Assembly: GCF_900119695.1 (NCBI RefSeq)
Contig: NZ_LT632547.1
Span: 496,001-560,000 of the forward strand
Source: Actinomyces urinae
GTDB taxonomy: Bacteria > Actinomycetota > Actinomycetes > Actinomycetales > Actinomycetaceae
Direction of reading: 5' to 3'
Length of the DNA: 64,000 bases
The translations under genes were made by a program, and so were the position numbers. The notes under the pieces are model-generated. The model was given only the letters and a program-made list of their open reading frames with translations, ran no database searches and was not told the origin of the DNA. Shown here one piece after another: positions 26,388 through 35,248 of this stretch; the stretch's first letter is position 1; each line of letters begins with the position of its first letter.

Positions 26388-27014
26388 TTACTCGATGTTT
26401 GGAATGCCAAGGGCTACAACCTCGGCGGCAATCTGCCTGGCCTCTTGTCTGCTGGGCCCCTCTCCCTGCGGGAAGAGAACACGGCGGTAGTAGACGAGTT
26501 CTTGAATAGATTCGAGAATGTCCGCAAGAGCGCGGTGACCGCCATGCTTGGCTGGGGCTTCCTCAAACGTGCGGTGATACCAGCGTTTGGCGAGCTCTTT
26601 GATAGAAGAGACGTCGACCACCCGGTAGTGCAAGTAGCTGATCAGCTCGGGCATGTCGCGCTCTAAGAACGCCTTGTCCGTCCCAATCGAGTTGCCTGCA
26701 AGGAGTGCCTGGCCCGACTGCGGTACAAACTTTTTTACGTAGTCCAAAACCTCGCGCTGGGCTTCCTCAAGTGAAACACCGGTCTCAAACTCGTCAATCA
26801 GGCCGGATTCGGTGTGCATATTGCGCACAAAATCCCCCATGTTATCTAGCGCCTCTTGCGAAGGCTTAATGACGATGTCGATTCCGGGGTCTACAACGTT
26901 TAGCTGCTCGTCAGTGATCACGACAGCTACTTCAACAAGCCCATCTTTGTCAAGATCGAGGCCGGTCATTTCGCAGTCAATCCACACGAGCGGACGGCGT
27001 GGTTTTTTACTCAT
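26388..27014 (-). CDS. orn: Oligoribonuclease
   Basis: The 208-residue product is a DEDDh exonuclease: WIDCEMTGLD (first Asp and Glu), GNSIGTDKAFLERDMPEL, and HRALADILESI with the His/Asp pair. It degrades 2-5 nucleotide RNAs to mononucleotides, the last step of mRNA decay. About 150 bases separate it from the upstream end of the surface-protein gene, and it is divergent from ilvA with 136 bases between the starts. Confidence 0.96.
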   Translation of the reverse strand: MSKKPRRPLVWIDCEMTGLDLDKDGLVEVAVVITDEQLNVVDPGIDIVIKPSQEALDNMGDFVRNMHTESGLIDEFETGVSLEEAQREVLDYVKKFVPQSGQALLAGNSIGTDKAFLERDMPELISYLHYRVVDVSSIKELAKRWYHRTFEEAPAKHGGHRALADILESIQELVYYRRVLFPQGEGPSRQEARQIAAEVVALGIPNIE

Positions 27015-27150
27015 GCCTTCTACTCTAGTGATTTTTATGCAGACTTTTTACAGCCCCTCCATATCTCTGCGTCGGCGCACTCTTTCTTAGAGGCGCTGAC
27101 ATGTGGGACGGTGAGACTAAGCATTCGTGTATTTCCATAAGATGTGGGGC

Positions 27151-28407
27151 ATGGAATCCGATTTTCAACTCAGCGCAAAAGATATTGATACGGCTGCGCA
27201 ACGCCTGGCCAAAGTGGCAAAGAAAACACCTTTGGAATACTCCCCTAGGCTCAGCGAGGAAGTGGGTGTACCGGTTTATTTGAAGCGCGAGGACATTCAG
27301 CTGTGCCGCTCGTTTAAGGTTCGCGGAGCGTACAACAAGATCGCGTCTCTAAGCGATAGCGAGGCAGCACGTGGCATTGCAGCTGCGTCCGCTGGAAACC
27401 ACGCGCAGGGCGTCGCGTACGCGTGTGCGACGTTGAAGATCCGCGGCAAGATCTTCCTGCCTTCCAACACTCCGCGGCAAAAGCGCGATCGTATTGCGAC
27501 CATAGGTGACGGATGGGTTGAGCAGATAATTGTTGACGGCACATTTGACGCGGCAAACGCGCAGGCTATGGAAGTATCTGAGCGCGAGAACCTAGTGTTT
27601 GTTCCCGCCTACGATGATCCGATGGTTATCGCTGGCCAGGGCACCATCGCCGTGGAGCTAGCCGAGCAGATTCCTGCCGATACCGACTGTGTTCTGCTTC
27701 CTATGGGTGGCGGCGGCCTTGCTGCCGGAGTCGCGCTATGGCTTAAAACCATGCACCCCTCCATCAAAGTGATCGGCGTTGAGCCCGAAGGAGCTGCCTC
27801 CATCAAAGCAGCACTGCGCGCGGGCAAACCCGTATCGCTAGACCAGGTGGATAACTTCGTGGATGGCACGGCCGTGGGACGCGTTGGTGACGTTACATTC
27901 CCGATCCTGCGCGAATGCCTTGACGATGTAATCGTCATCCCTGAGGGCGCAGTGTGCTCTGAAATGCTTGACCTGTACCACTCCGAAGGCATTATCGCCG
28001 AGCCGGCTGGTGCTCTCGCCTCCGCCGCTGCACGCAGATACCTCCCCCATATTCCTAACGGACCTGTTGTAGCCATGGTTTCTGGCGGCAACAATGACCT
28101 GTCTCGCTACGCCGAAGTGCAGGAACGCTCCCTGCGTCATGAGGGGTTGCGTCACTACTTCCTGGTGACCTTCCCCCAAGAGCCGGGCGCCCTCCTCGGA
28201 TTCGTTCGCGATGTACTCGCTGAAGATCAAGACATCATCCACTTTGAGTACACCAAGAAAAACAACCGTGACACGGGCCCAGCACTCGTAGGCATCGACC
28301 TTGGTCGCGCCTCTGACATTCATCAGTTGCGACGCAGGATGGCATCCTCGCCACTGCACGTTGAGCCAGTACCACTGGACTCAGAAATATTCCGTCTGCT
28401 CATTTAA
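27151..28407 (+). CDS. ilvA: Threonine ammonia-lyase (threonine dehydratase)
   Basis: A PLP enzyme of 418 residues from ATG 27151. Lys in SFKVRGAYNK carries PLP; SAGNHAQGVAYA and GGGGLAAG bind phosphate. A short C-terminal ACT-like region (HYFLVTFPQEPGALLGFV) marks the regulated biosynthetic form. It converts threonine to 2-oxobutyrate, the first step to isoleucine. ATGs eight and three codons upstream are alternatives; no strong ribosome site decides. tRNA-Arg follows after 65 bases. No ilvBN or other branched-chain genes are in the window. Confidence 0.94.
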   Translation: MESDFQLSAKDIDTAAQRLAKVAKKTPLEYSPRLSEEVGVPVYLKREDIQLCRSFKVRGAYNKIASLSDSEAARGIAAASAGNHAQGVAYACATLKIRGKIFLPSNTPRQKRDRIATIGDGWVEQIIVDGTFDAANAQAMEVSERENLVFVPAYDDPMVIAGQGTIAVELAEQIPADTDCVLLPMGGGGLAAGVALWLKTMHPSIKVIGVEPEGAASIKAALRAGKPVSLDQVDNFVDGTAVGRVGDVTFPILRECLDDVIVIPEGAVCSEMLDLYHSEGIIAEPAGALASAAARRYLPHIPNGPVVAMVSGGNNDLSRYAEVQERSLRHEGLRHYFLVTFPQEPGALLGFVRDVLAEDQDIIHFEYTKKNNRDTGPALVGIDLGRASDIHQLRRRMASSPLHVEPVPLDSEIFRLLI

Positions 28408-28472
28408 CGCATTTGGTTCACTTCGGTGAAGCACCTAGAATAGGCGTGCAAACAGGCGCGAAAGCGCCCAGA

Positions 28473-28545
28473 GCCTCCGTAGCTCAGTGGATAGAGCAGT
28501 TGCCTTCTAAGCAATTGGTCGCAGGTTCGAATCCTGTCGGGGGTG
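28473..28545 (+). tRNA. tRNA-Arg (TCT)
   Basis: Acceptor GCCTCCG pairs with CGGGGGT (last pair G-T); anticodon loop CTTCTAA gives TCT; T-arm GCAGGTTCGAATCCTGT. CCA is not fully encoded (GCA follows). Confidence 0.94.
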
Positions 28546-28566
28546 CAAATCAAAATAGGGAAACAA

Positions 28567-28594
28567 AACGAGCCTGGGAAAACCCAGGCTCGTT
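28567..28594. terminator. Bidirectional terminator between tRNA-Arg and rpmF
   Basis: Perfect 12-bp stem AACGAGCCTGGG / CCCAGGCTCGTT with loop AAAA, followed by TCTTTAA on the plus strand. Confidence 0.85.
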
Positions 28595-28610
28595 CTTTAA
28601 CTATCTAAGA

Positions 28611-28781
28611 CTAGTCCTCAATCTCGATGGCACCAGCCTTGTAAGCCTTTACAAGGTGACGAGGCACTCGGACTTCGCGGCCCTGCACACGGATAGTCTG
28701 AAGCTCAGGGAGCTTAGCCTTCCACGACGACCGGCGAGTGCGAGTGTTCGACCGGGACATCTTGCGCTTAGGTACTGCCAT
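28611..28781 (-). CDS. rpmF: 50S ribosomal protein L32
   Basis: A 56-codon minus-strand gene opening [20 protein letters not shown], the unmistakable L32 N-terminus, and ending [11 protein letters not shown]. It has no cysteine at all, so it is the zinc-independent (C-minus) form; the C-plus form carries two CxxC pairs at its end. In many actinobacteria the C-minus form is the only L32, in others it is a zinc-starvation paralogue; the window does not decide. It is too short to be found by a simple length cut-off but is certain by sequence. Confidence 0.95.
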   Translation of the reverse strand: MAVPKRKMSRSNTRTRRSSWKAKLPELQTIRVQGREVRVPRHLVKAYKAGAIEIED

Positions 28782-29031
28782 AGCCCGCCCGCTCCTTCAC
28801 AATCAAAAAGAATCGATCAATTACCAAGGTACACTTTGCCACGAATCGCGCCTAAAACACCACTGTAAACAGTGTGATTCGCGTGATAGGCGCGTTGGCA
28901 ACTGTTCTAGCTTAGCAAATTCGCCCCCAGCCACCAAAGAACGTGCGCCATCTCGCGCATTTCGAGTTGGGCTCTGCCGCGTTGCCAGCTACCTCCAACG
29001 CCCTGCATACAATAGGCGGTAAGGAGGGCAT

Positions 29032-29664
29032 ATGCGCGGCGTTAAAACGGGAACCTGGGTTCGCAACCGGTTAGAAATCCAGCGGTCTGAGTTCATCACC
29101 ACTTTGGCACAGACAGCTACTGAAGAAGATGCACGCGCTTTCATTGCCAGTATTCGCGAGGAGTTCCCTGACGCTACGCACAACTGCTCTGCTTTTGTGG
29201 TCAAACCTGAAGGCGCAAACGAAATCGGGCACTCGAACGACGACGGCGAACCCTCTGGAACGGCTGGCGCTCCCATGCTCGAGGTGTTCCTGCGCGAGAA
29301 TCTGGTGGGCGTAACCGCGGTTGTGACCCGCTACTTTGGCGGCGTGCTGCTGGGCGCGGGCGGCCTGATTCGGGCGTACTCCTCCTCCGTCTCGGAAGCG
29401 CTAAAGCTTGCCCAAATTGTTGAATTTAAGGACGTGCTCCGGTTCGAACTGGACGCCCCGCACGCCTATGCGGGGCGCATCGAAGCAGATCTGCGCGCCC
29501 GTGGGTTCAACATCACAGACGTAACATACGGACAGTTCGCGACGATCACCAGCGCCCTAGAACCCGCGCGCGAAAGTGAGTTTACGAGCCTGGTTGCCGA
29601 GCTTTCGGGTGGAGAAATAACTCCGCGTGCGATCGAGTCAACAACCGTTGAAGTCGACGCGTAG
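29032..29664 (+). CDS. YigZ/IMPACT-family protein
   Basis: The 210-residue product has the UPF0029 N-terminal fold: SEFITTLAQ, the conserved [10 protein letters not shown], the [15 protein letters not shown] block, [19 protein letters not shown], and a C-terminal ferredoxin-like domain (residues about 135-205). YigZ relatives are linked to translation control through the IMPACT/GCN1 fold, but the bacterial function is not settled. ATG 29032 is behind AAGGAGGG. The gene ends 33 bases before the cysK leader region. Confidence 0.9.
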   Translation: MRGVKTGTWVRNRLEIQRSEFITTLAQTATEEDARAFIASIREEFPDATHNCSAFVVKPEGANEIGHSNDDGEPSGTAGAPMLEVFLRENLVGVTAVVTRYFGGVLLGAGGLIRAYSSSVSEALKLAQIVEFKDVLRFELDAPHAYAGRIEADLRARGFNITDVTYGQFATITSALEPARESEFTSLVAELSGGEITPRAIESTTVEVDA

Positions 29665-29697
29665 TAGTAGCACCACTATTATGGGCACGTGACCATT

Positions 29698-29754
29698 ATG
29701 AAAATTGTTTTTACGCGACTTTCTAGCACCTTTATGTGCACGCAGTGTCTTTAG
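29698..29754 (+). CDS. Cysteine-containing leader peptide upstream of cysK
   Basis: An 18-codon frame reads MKIVFTRLSSTFMCTQCL and stops 92 bases before the cysK start. An in-frame GTG at 29689 could add three residues and would be a leaderless start, since a TATTAT -10-like box lies at 29677-29682. Two of the last six codons are cysteine. Actinobacterial sulfur-assimilation genes are often preceded by short peptides of this shape (TRR...S...C near the end), which are thought to sense cysteine supply. A stem-loop follows directly, so attenuation is likely. The start choice is open. Confidence 0.6.
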   Translation: MKIVFTRLSSTFMCTQCL

Positions 29755-29792
29755 GGTGCCCGTCTGCCCGGAAACCGACGGCGCCGGCACCC
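29754..29792 (+). promoter_or_regulatory. Candidate attenuator stem-loop ahead of cysK
   Basis: GGGTGCC (29754-29760) pairs with GGCACCC (29786-29792), with an inner GTC/GAC match. It starts at the stop codon of the leader peptide. Ribosome position on the leader's cysteine codons could decide its folding; that mechanism is inferred. Confidence 0.5.
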
Positions 29793-29846
29793 AGCTTGAG
29801 TTCACGAATTTGAAACTTTAGAAGACAGACACACAGGAGATTTCAC

Positions 29847-30779
29847 ATGGCTAACATTGCCAACAATGTCACTGAAACCGTAGGACGCACTCCCCTCGTT
29901 CGCATTAACCGTATGGCCGAGGAAGGCGCAACAGTTCTCGCAAAACTGGAATACTTCAACCCGGGATCGTCAGTTAAAGACCGCATCGGCGTGGCAATCG
30001 TAGATGCCGCTGAGAAGTCGGGGGAACTCACTCCTTGCGGTACAATCGTTGAAGCAACCTCGGGAAACACCGGTATCGCACTTGCCATGGTTGGCGCTGC
30101 GCGTGGATATAAGGTAGTCATCGCGATGCCCTCCTCAATGAGCGACGAGCGGAAGAAGCTGATGCGCGCATTTGGCGCTGAGCTCGTGCTCACCGACCCG
30201 AAGGCCGGCATGGCAGGCGCGGTAGAAGCCGCGAAGAAGATCGTTGCGGAGCGACCCGGTTCGATTCTTGCCTCCCAGTTCTCCAACCCCGCCAACGTAC
30301 AAATACACGAAGAGACCACCGGGCCCGAGATTTGGGCTGACACGGACGGTAACGTTGACGTGGTTGTAGCCGGTGTGGGAACGGGCGGCACGATCTCTGG
30401 CGTTGCGCGCGCGCTTAAGAAGCAGAACCCGAACCTCAAGGCCATTGCGGTTGAGCCGGCCGAATCCCCCCTACTTACCGAGGGCACTGCTGGCCCGCAC
30501 GGCATTCAGGGCATCGGCGCGAACTTTGTGCCGGACAACCTTGACCGCAGCGTGGTTGACGAGGTCGTAACGGTGAAAACCGAGGACGCCTTGAAGACCG
30601 CTCGCCGCGCAGCCAGCGAGGAGGGCCTATTTGTAGGAATCTCCGCTGGTGCTGCGCTTTGGGCGGCCCTCGAGGTTGCAAAACGCCCCGAGTTTGCAGG
30701 CAAAACTATTGTCACGGTTCTGCCTGACACGGGCGAGCGCTACCTCTCCACTCCCCTGTGGGCGGATATTAATAAGTAG
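29847..30779 (+). CDS. cysK: Cysteine synthase A (O-acetylserine sulfhydrylase)
   Basis: A 310-residue fold-type II PLP enzyme. PLP lysine in [10 protein letters not shown], the substrate loop [12 protein letters not shown], phosphate-binding VGTGGTISG, and the C-terminal [11 protein letters not shown]. It makes cysteine from O-acetylserine and sulfide. CAGGAG lies eight bases before the ATG. cysE follows after five bases, forming the usual two-gene cysteine operon. A leader peptide and stem-loop upstream suggest control by cysteine. Confidence 0.96.
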   Translation: MANIANNVTETVGRTPLVRINRMAEEGATVLAKLEYFNPGSSVKDRIGVAIVDAAEKSGELTPCGTIVEATSGNTGIALAMVGAARGYKVVIAMPSSMSDERKKLMRAFGAELVLTDPKAGMAGAVEAAKKIVAERPGSILASQFSNPANVQIHEETTGPEIWADTDGNVDVVVAGVGTGGTISGVARALKKQNPNLKAIAVEPAESPLLTEGTAGPHGIQGIGANFVPDNLDRSVVDEVVTVKTEDALKTARRAASEEGLFVGISAGAALWAALEVAKRPEFAGKTIVTVLPDTGERYLSTPLWADINK

Positions 30780-30784
30780 GAGCC

Positions 30785-31366
30785 ATGTCTAAGAAAGCGT
30801 CCCTGTCCTCCCTCTTGCGCGAAGACCTGGAAACAGCGCGCCAGCGCGATCCGGCCGCGAGGTCCAACCTGGAGGTTGCATTGGCCTACCCCGGTGTCCA
30901 TGCCATGTGGTCACACCGAGTAGCGCACAAGATGTGGAGGTCGGGCGCGCGCTTACCCGCTCGCGTACTCTCGTCGATCACCAGGTCCTTCACCGGCATC
31001 GATATTCACCCCGGCGCGCGTATTGGCCGCCGTGTATTCATTGACCACGGCACGGGCGTAGTGATTGGCGAGACCACGAGTGTTGGTGAAGACGTGGTGA
31101 TCTTCCACGGAGTTACCCTGGGCGGCGTGGCCATGGTTAAGGGCAAGCGCCACCCAACCGTGGGGTCAAACGTGATGATTGGGGCGGGTGCAAAGGTGCT
31201 TGGCCCTATCAGGATCGGCGATCACAGCAAGATTGGTGCGAATGCGGTTGTAGTACGCGAGGTTCCAACCGAACACGTAGCGGTTGGAATCCCGGCGCAC
31301 AACCAGCCGATTTGCGACCAGTCGCGCGAAGCCGACCTGATTGTGGATCCCACACTATACATCTGA
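30785..31366 (+). CDS. cysE: Serine O-acetyltransferase
   Basis: The 193-residue product has the short N-terminal helical part and the left-handed beta-helix of hexapeptide repeats ([44 protein letters not shown]), with the catalytic His in FIDHGTGV and in FHGVTLGG. It acetylates serine with acetyl-CoA, feeding CysK. It overlaps no gene but starts five bases after the cysK stop, with TAGGAG as ribosome site. The operon ends in a strong hairpin. Confidence 0.95.
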   Translation: MSKKASLSSLLREDLETARQRDPAARSNLEVALAYPGVHAMWSHRVAHKMWRSGARLPARVLSSITRSFTGIDIHPGARIGRRVFIDHGTGVVIGETTSVGEDVVIFHGVTLGGVAMVKGKRHPTVGSNVMIGAGAKVLGPIRIGDHSKIGANAVVVREVPTEHVAVGIPAHNQPICDQSREADLIVDPTLYI

Positions 31367-31391
31367 GCGACTCCACTTTTACGCCACTGAT

Positions 31392-31427
31392 CAAACGCGC
31401 ACCCATAACTTTTTGGGTGCGCGTTTG
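31392..31427 (+). terminator. Terminator after cysKE
   Basis: A 14-bp stem CAAACGCGCACCCA / TGGGTGCGCGTTTG with loop TAACTTTT, followed by TGTTG. Confidence 0.85.
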
Positions 31428-31482
31428 TGTTGCCCGGGTGGTTTTGACCCAAAAATATCGCAAACGGAACTAAAGTATAGAT

Positions 31483-31974
31483 ATGTCACAGCTCACACTT
31501 AATGCCAGACTGAAGTCGCTGACCGACTTTGCACGCCCGGCCGGAATTGAGCTAGCGACCATTACCCGCTACGACATTCCGGCCCTCGCAGCCCTCAATG
31601 TGGTTGCATATGACCTGCCGGAGACCGCGGAAAGCCTGTACGAGTCAATCGACCAGATGCGCATGTGCTTTGGCGGAGAGTTTGGCACTCCCCTCGACAA
31701 TTCATTCATCGGCGCGTGGGCCGATGGTGACCTTATTGGCGCGATCTTCGTGACAATCGGGACGCCTTGGGACGATGCCGATAAGAGTCCATACATTCTT
31801 GACCTGATGGTCCACCCCGACTATCGCGGACGAGGCATCGCAACCGCCCTCATCGGTGAGGCCGCTGGACGCGTGGCCGCTGCCGGATACGAAGACATGT
31901 GCTTGCAACTGGACATGCGCGAGGCCGCGAGCGCTGCCCGGCTCTACGACTACTTAGGATTCCAAGAGGCCTAA
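31483..31974 (+). CDS. GNAT-family N-acetyltransferase
   Basis: The 163-residue product has the GNAT acetyl-CoA motif VHPDYRGRGIATALIGEA and the following SAARLYDYLGFQEA ending of the fold. The substrate cannot be inferred. A TATAGATATG box precedes the ATG closely, with no ribosome site. It is convergent with the nei gene, 22 bases from stop to stop. Confidence 0.85.
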   Translation: MSQLTLNARLKSLTDFARPAGIELATITRYDIPALAALNVVAYDLPETAESLYESIDQMRMCFGGEFGTPLDNSFIGAWADGDLIGAIFVTIGTPWDDADKSPYILDLMVHPDYRGRGIATALIGEAAGRVAAAGYEDMCLQLDMREAASAARLYDYLGFQEA

Positions 31975-31996
31975 ACGCCGGGCGTGACTCACGCTC

Positions 31997-32803
31997 CTAC
32001 CGCTGGCAGGAGGGGCACCAGAACAGGCGCCTGGTAGCCACGCGCTTTTCTTGCACGGGCGCCGCGCAGCGCAAGCACGGCCTGCCCGTGCGGTGATAGA
32101 CGTAGAAGCGCGAGGCTTCTGGATCTGCCTCCAACGGCGGGTTTGGCGCATCGCGGGGATCAACCGTGGTTATAACGCCCGTGTCTGCGCCATCTTCCAT
32201 GAGGATCACGAGGTCATCCCACAGCTGACCGATTCGCTTTACCGAAGTGTTTATGCCCTTGCGAAATGGGGAAATTCCCACGCGAAACAGTGACTCGGCG
32301 CGATAAATATTCCCCGGCCCGGCGATTACCGACTGGTCCATCACCAGCTCCCCAATGTCTCGCTTGCGCCCGCGCACGTTAGCAATGAACTGGCTGCGTG
32401 CGTTTGGCGTGGGATCGAGCGGGTCCGGGCCCAGGCGGGCAATAACCCCCTCAACCTCGTCTGCTGAGACCAATGCGCAGCGGTTAGGTCCGGCCAGATC
32501 CGCAACCTCACCGGCAGACGCAATGCGCAGCCGCACCTGACCAATAGGGGCAGGTAGGTTTCCATCTACCTCGCGAAAACGCCACTTGCCGTAAAGCCCC
32601 AAGTGGATATGGACGAAGCGCTCCCCCTCAAACTCTAAAAAGAGGTGTTTGCCGTGTGCGTGCGCACCAACCAGTTCGCTCCCATTCACCAGGTTTGCAC
32701 CGGCCTCGAAACGCCCCTGCGGAGACTCGACCACCAAGCTTTGGCCCGCAAAGTCGTGGGAAAAGCGGCGGGCAAGACGATGCAAAACGTGTCCTTCAGG
32801 CAT
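31997..32803 (-). CDS. nei: Fpg/Nei-family DNA glycosylase (endonuclease VIII-like)
   Basis: The 268-residue product starts MPEGH, where Pro2 and Glu3 are the catalytic pair of the Fpg/Nei family, has the helix-two-turn-helix GPNRC...FIANVRGRKRDIGELVMDQSVIAGPGNIYRAE, and ends in a zinc finger CLRC...CPSC. The MPEGHVLHRLARR start is typical of actinobacterial Nei2. It removes oxidised bases from DNA and nicks the abasic site. It is divergent from the GH13 gene with about 60 bases between starts. Confidence 0.92.
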   Translation of the reverse strand: MPEGHVLHRLARRFSHDFAGQSLVVESPQGRFEAGANLVNGSELVGAHAHGKHLFLEFEGERFVHIHLGLYGKWRFREVDGNLPAPIGQVRLRIASAGEVADLAGPNRCALVSADEVEGVIARLGPDPLDPTPNARSQFIANVRGRKRDIGELVMDQSVIAGPGNIYRAESLFRVGISPFRKGINTSVKRIGQLWDDLVILMEDGADTGVITTVDPRDAPNPPLEADPEASRFYVYHRTGRPCLRCAAPVQEKRVATRRLFWCPSCQR

Positions 32804-32867
32804 GACACATTGATATCAAGGGGATCAGCCCGGCTCAAACGGGAGCACAAAATGAGATGATTAAGAC

Positions 32868-34211
32868 ATGAGTAGTTTTAGTGGTAGCGCAATTTTGTGG
32901 CAGGTATTTCCCCTCGGTGCTCTCGGCGCACCGGCCATAAATCCGGAAGTTGAGGGGCAGGATTACCAGCCGCCGCGCACACTACGCGACCTTGAGCCCT
33001 GGCTGGATCACGCGGTTAGAATCGGCGCGAACGTGTTGTCTTTGGGCCCCATCTTCCACTCCTACTCGCACGGATACGACACGATCGACTACTACCGCAT
33101 TGACCCGCGCCTAGGCACGCTTGCGGACTTCAAATCCCTTGTGGAGGCCGCCCATGCACGCGGGGTGAAAATCGTGCTGGACGGGGTATTCAACCACGTT
33201 GGCTCGCGCCATCCTCTGGTTGAGGGACTGCGCCATGGTCCATCCGAGGACGCACAAATGCTCCTGCCCAACTGGGAGGGGTGGACCGAGGGAGAACTGC
33301 CCTCCTACCACTGCTTTGAGGGCCACACCGGCCTCGCCACACTAAATCATGCCAATCCGAGGGTGCGTGAAGCCATTACGAACGTGATGAACCACTGGCT
33401 AGACCAAGGCGCCGACGGGTGGAGGCTAGACGCCGCATACGCCATGGCTCCGAGTGTTTGGACCGACATTTTGCCAAAAGTGCGAAGCCGTCACGAAGAC
33501 GCATGGATCGTGGCCGAAGTCATCCACGGCGAATATGCGGAGATGGTTAGCGAATCAGGATGGGATTCACTTACCGAATATGAGCTGTGGAAAGCCACCT
33601 GGTCCGCGTTAAATGACGCGAACTTCTACGAGCTGGATTGGACGCTAGGACGCCACAATGACCTGCTCGATATGTTCGTTCCCCAAACCTTCATTGGAAA
33701 CCACGACGTCACACGCATTGCCACCCAGCTCGAGAACGAGGAGCAGGTTGGCGTGGCGGCTGCCATCTTGTTCAGTGTGGGCGGGGTGCCTTCCATTTAC
33801 TACGGGGACGAAATGGGATTCACCGGCCGTAAAGAGGAACGCCTGGGCGGCGATGACGCAATCCGTCAGCCACTACCTGACTCCCCCGAGCAGGCAATGC
33901 AAGACCCGCGAGCGCAACGCTTCTTCCACTGGTACGCCTCACTATGCGCGATGCGGCGCCAACGCCCTTGGCTGTGGCATGCGCGAACCAAGGTTGTTCA
34001 CCTGGAGAACGAGGTGATGCGCTTTGTCAGCTACAACGGCGACCAGGCGATCACGGTTGTGCTGAACATTTCTGACGCTTCGTTACCTCGCGGCAGTGAA
34101 GTATTACAGGGGTGCGGCGAGCCCATTGCCGGCCAGTTTGACAACAACGCACTACGCCCAAACGCCTACGCTATTTTTGATGGGGCGTGTGGATCAGACT
34201 TACATTCATGA
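32868..34211 (+). CDS. GH13 alpha-amylase family protein
   Basis: The 447-residue product is a compact GH13 enzyme without a signal peptide. Conserved regions are VLDGVFNHVG, GWRLDAAYAM (nucleophile Asp), AEVIHG (acid/base Glu) and FIGNHDVTRIAT (third Asp). The short length and the loops (FHSYSHGYDTIDYY) suggest an alpha-glucosidase or sucrose/trehalose-type subgroup rather than a starch-degrading amylase, but the substrate is unclear. Its 3' end overlaps the convergent epimerase gene by 41 bases. No ribosome site is evident before the ATG. Confidence 0.88.
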   Translation: MSSFSGSAILWQVFPLGALGAPAINPEVEGQDYQPPRTLRDLEPWLDHAVRIGANVLSLGPIFHSYSHGYDTIDYYRIDPRLGTLADFKSLVEAAHARGVKIVLDGVFNHVGSRHPLVEGLRHGPSEDAQMLLPNWEGWTEGELPSYHCFEGHTGLATLNHANPRVREAITNVMNHWLDQGADGWRLDAAYAMAPSVWTDILPKVRSRHEDAWIVAEVIHGEYAEMVSESGWDSLTEYELWKATWSALNDANFYELDWTLGRHNDLLDMFVPQTFIGNHDVTRIATQLENEEQVGVAAAILFSVGGVPSIYYGDEMGFTGRKEERLGGDDAIRQPLPDSPEQAMQDPRAQRFFHWYASLCAMRRQRPWLWHARTKVVHLENEVMRFVSYNGDQAITVVLNISDASLPRGSEVLQGCGEPIAGQFDNNALRPNAYAIFDGACGSDLHS

Positions 34212-35181
34212 CCGCGGACTTGTTCGGCTCGACGAGTAGCTCTTTGGCAAACTCGGGCCGGTTGTAAGCGTTGGTCATGAACTGGCAGTACTCCAAGGCA
34301 AGAGCCTCACACTGACGGTGCTTTAGCGCCTCACCAGTGAACAGATGGAAGATACCAAAACCGCGCGCACCTGATCCGGAAACCGCCGCTTTCAGTTGCG
34401 TAGTTGCGCCGCTCGGGTGATGCAAGGTGGCTACCGATGTAGCTTCACCACCGGTGCTAACAGTTAGGTCAGTAAACGCCTTGTCCATGCCGCTGAGGTA
34501 ATCGAGCACCAACACTCCCTTGTTCGGGTCGAATGTTGGAGCCGGAGAGAATGCCTCGTCTCCCTCGAACGGAATAAGAGCGTCATTGGTCATGACCTCC
34601 GTGCGCGCCTGCATGGTGAGGTAAGCGCCCTCGCGCCCACCGTCGTAACGCACGTACGGGTGCCAGCCGAGCCCAATCGGAGCGGGCGTGGTTCCACGGT
34701 TAGTTGCCGCAAGACGCATATTCAGCTGGCAGCCAGCGGGCGTTTGCGCGATCTCGTAGCGCACCTGCAGGCTCACCGGGCAGGGATAGGCCACGCCATC
34801 TTCAAACGAGTTTGCAAGCTCGTCCTGCCGAACTTCGGCTGACATCGTGATCCATCCCGGGCCCGTACCAGTCACCTCAAAAGTGCGATCCAGGAACAAG
34901 CCGTGCAACCCCTCACGCACCCCGTCCTTATCGGGGCCGAGGTCAAAGCTAGCTCCCTGCCAGGAATACTTCGCGTCTCTAATACGGTTAGACCACGGGG
35001 CCAACAGCGCCGAGCGAGCACCGTTTCTTTCCTCAACCTCTTCGGCGTTTTGATAGCCGTCAATCACATCGAAACGCCGCTCACCCGCGGGCACCACCCA
35101 CGAGGTGATAAGCCCCCCGCGCGTGCAAAATGTTGCGGTAGATTCCCCGGCCTGGATTTCAACGAACTCGATATTACTCAC
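34171..35181 (-). CDS. Aldose 1-epimerase family protein
   Basis: From the GTG at 35181, behind GGGGGAG, the product is 336 residues; a longer frame starts 16 codons upstream. It has the GalM/YeaD beta-sandwich with RNGARSALLAPWSNRIRDAKYSW, GLHGLFLDRTFEV, and the catalytic His/Glu in LGWHPYVRYDGG and ALALEYCQFMTNAYNRPE. It interconverts alpha and beta anomers of a hexose. It is downstream of leuS on the same strand but 67 bases apart and overlaps the end of the amylase gene by 41 bases. Linking it to that amylase is natural but unproven. Confidence 0.88.
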   Translation of the reverse strand: MSNIEFVEIQAGESTATFCTRGGLITSWVVPAGERRFDVIDGYQNAEEVEERNGARSALLAPWSNRIRDAKYSWQGASFDLGPDKDGVREGLHGLFLDRTFEVTGTGPGWITMSAEVRQDELANSFEDGVAYPCPVSLQVRYEIAQTPAGCQLNMRLAATNRGTTPAPIGLGWHPYVRYDGGREGAYLTMQARTEVMTNDALIPFEGDEAFSPAPTFDPNKGVLVLDYLSGMDKAFTDLTVSTGGEATSVATLHHPSGATTQLKAAVSGSGARGFGIFHLFTGEALKHRQCEALALEYCQFMTNAYNRPEFAKELLVEPNKSAVMNVSLIHTPHQK

Positions 35182-35248
35182 GGCTCCCCCTAACTGGTTG
35201 CTTATAAGATACCGCGCCCCGGGCAACATGGCACCGGGACGCGGATCT

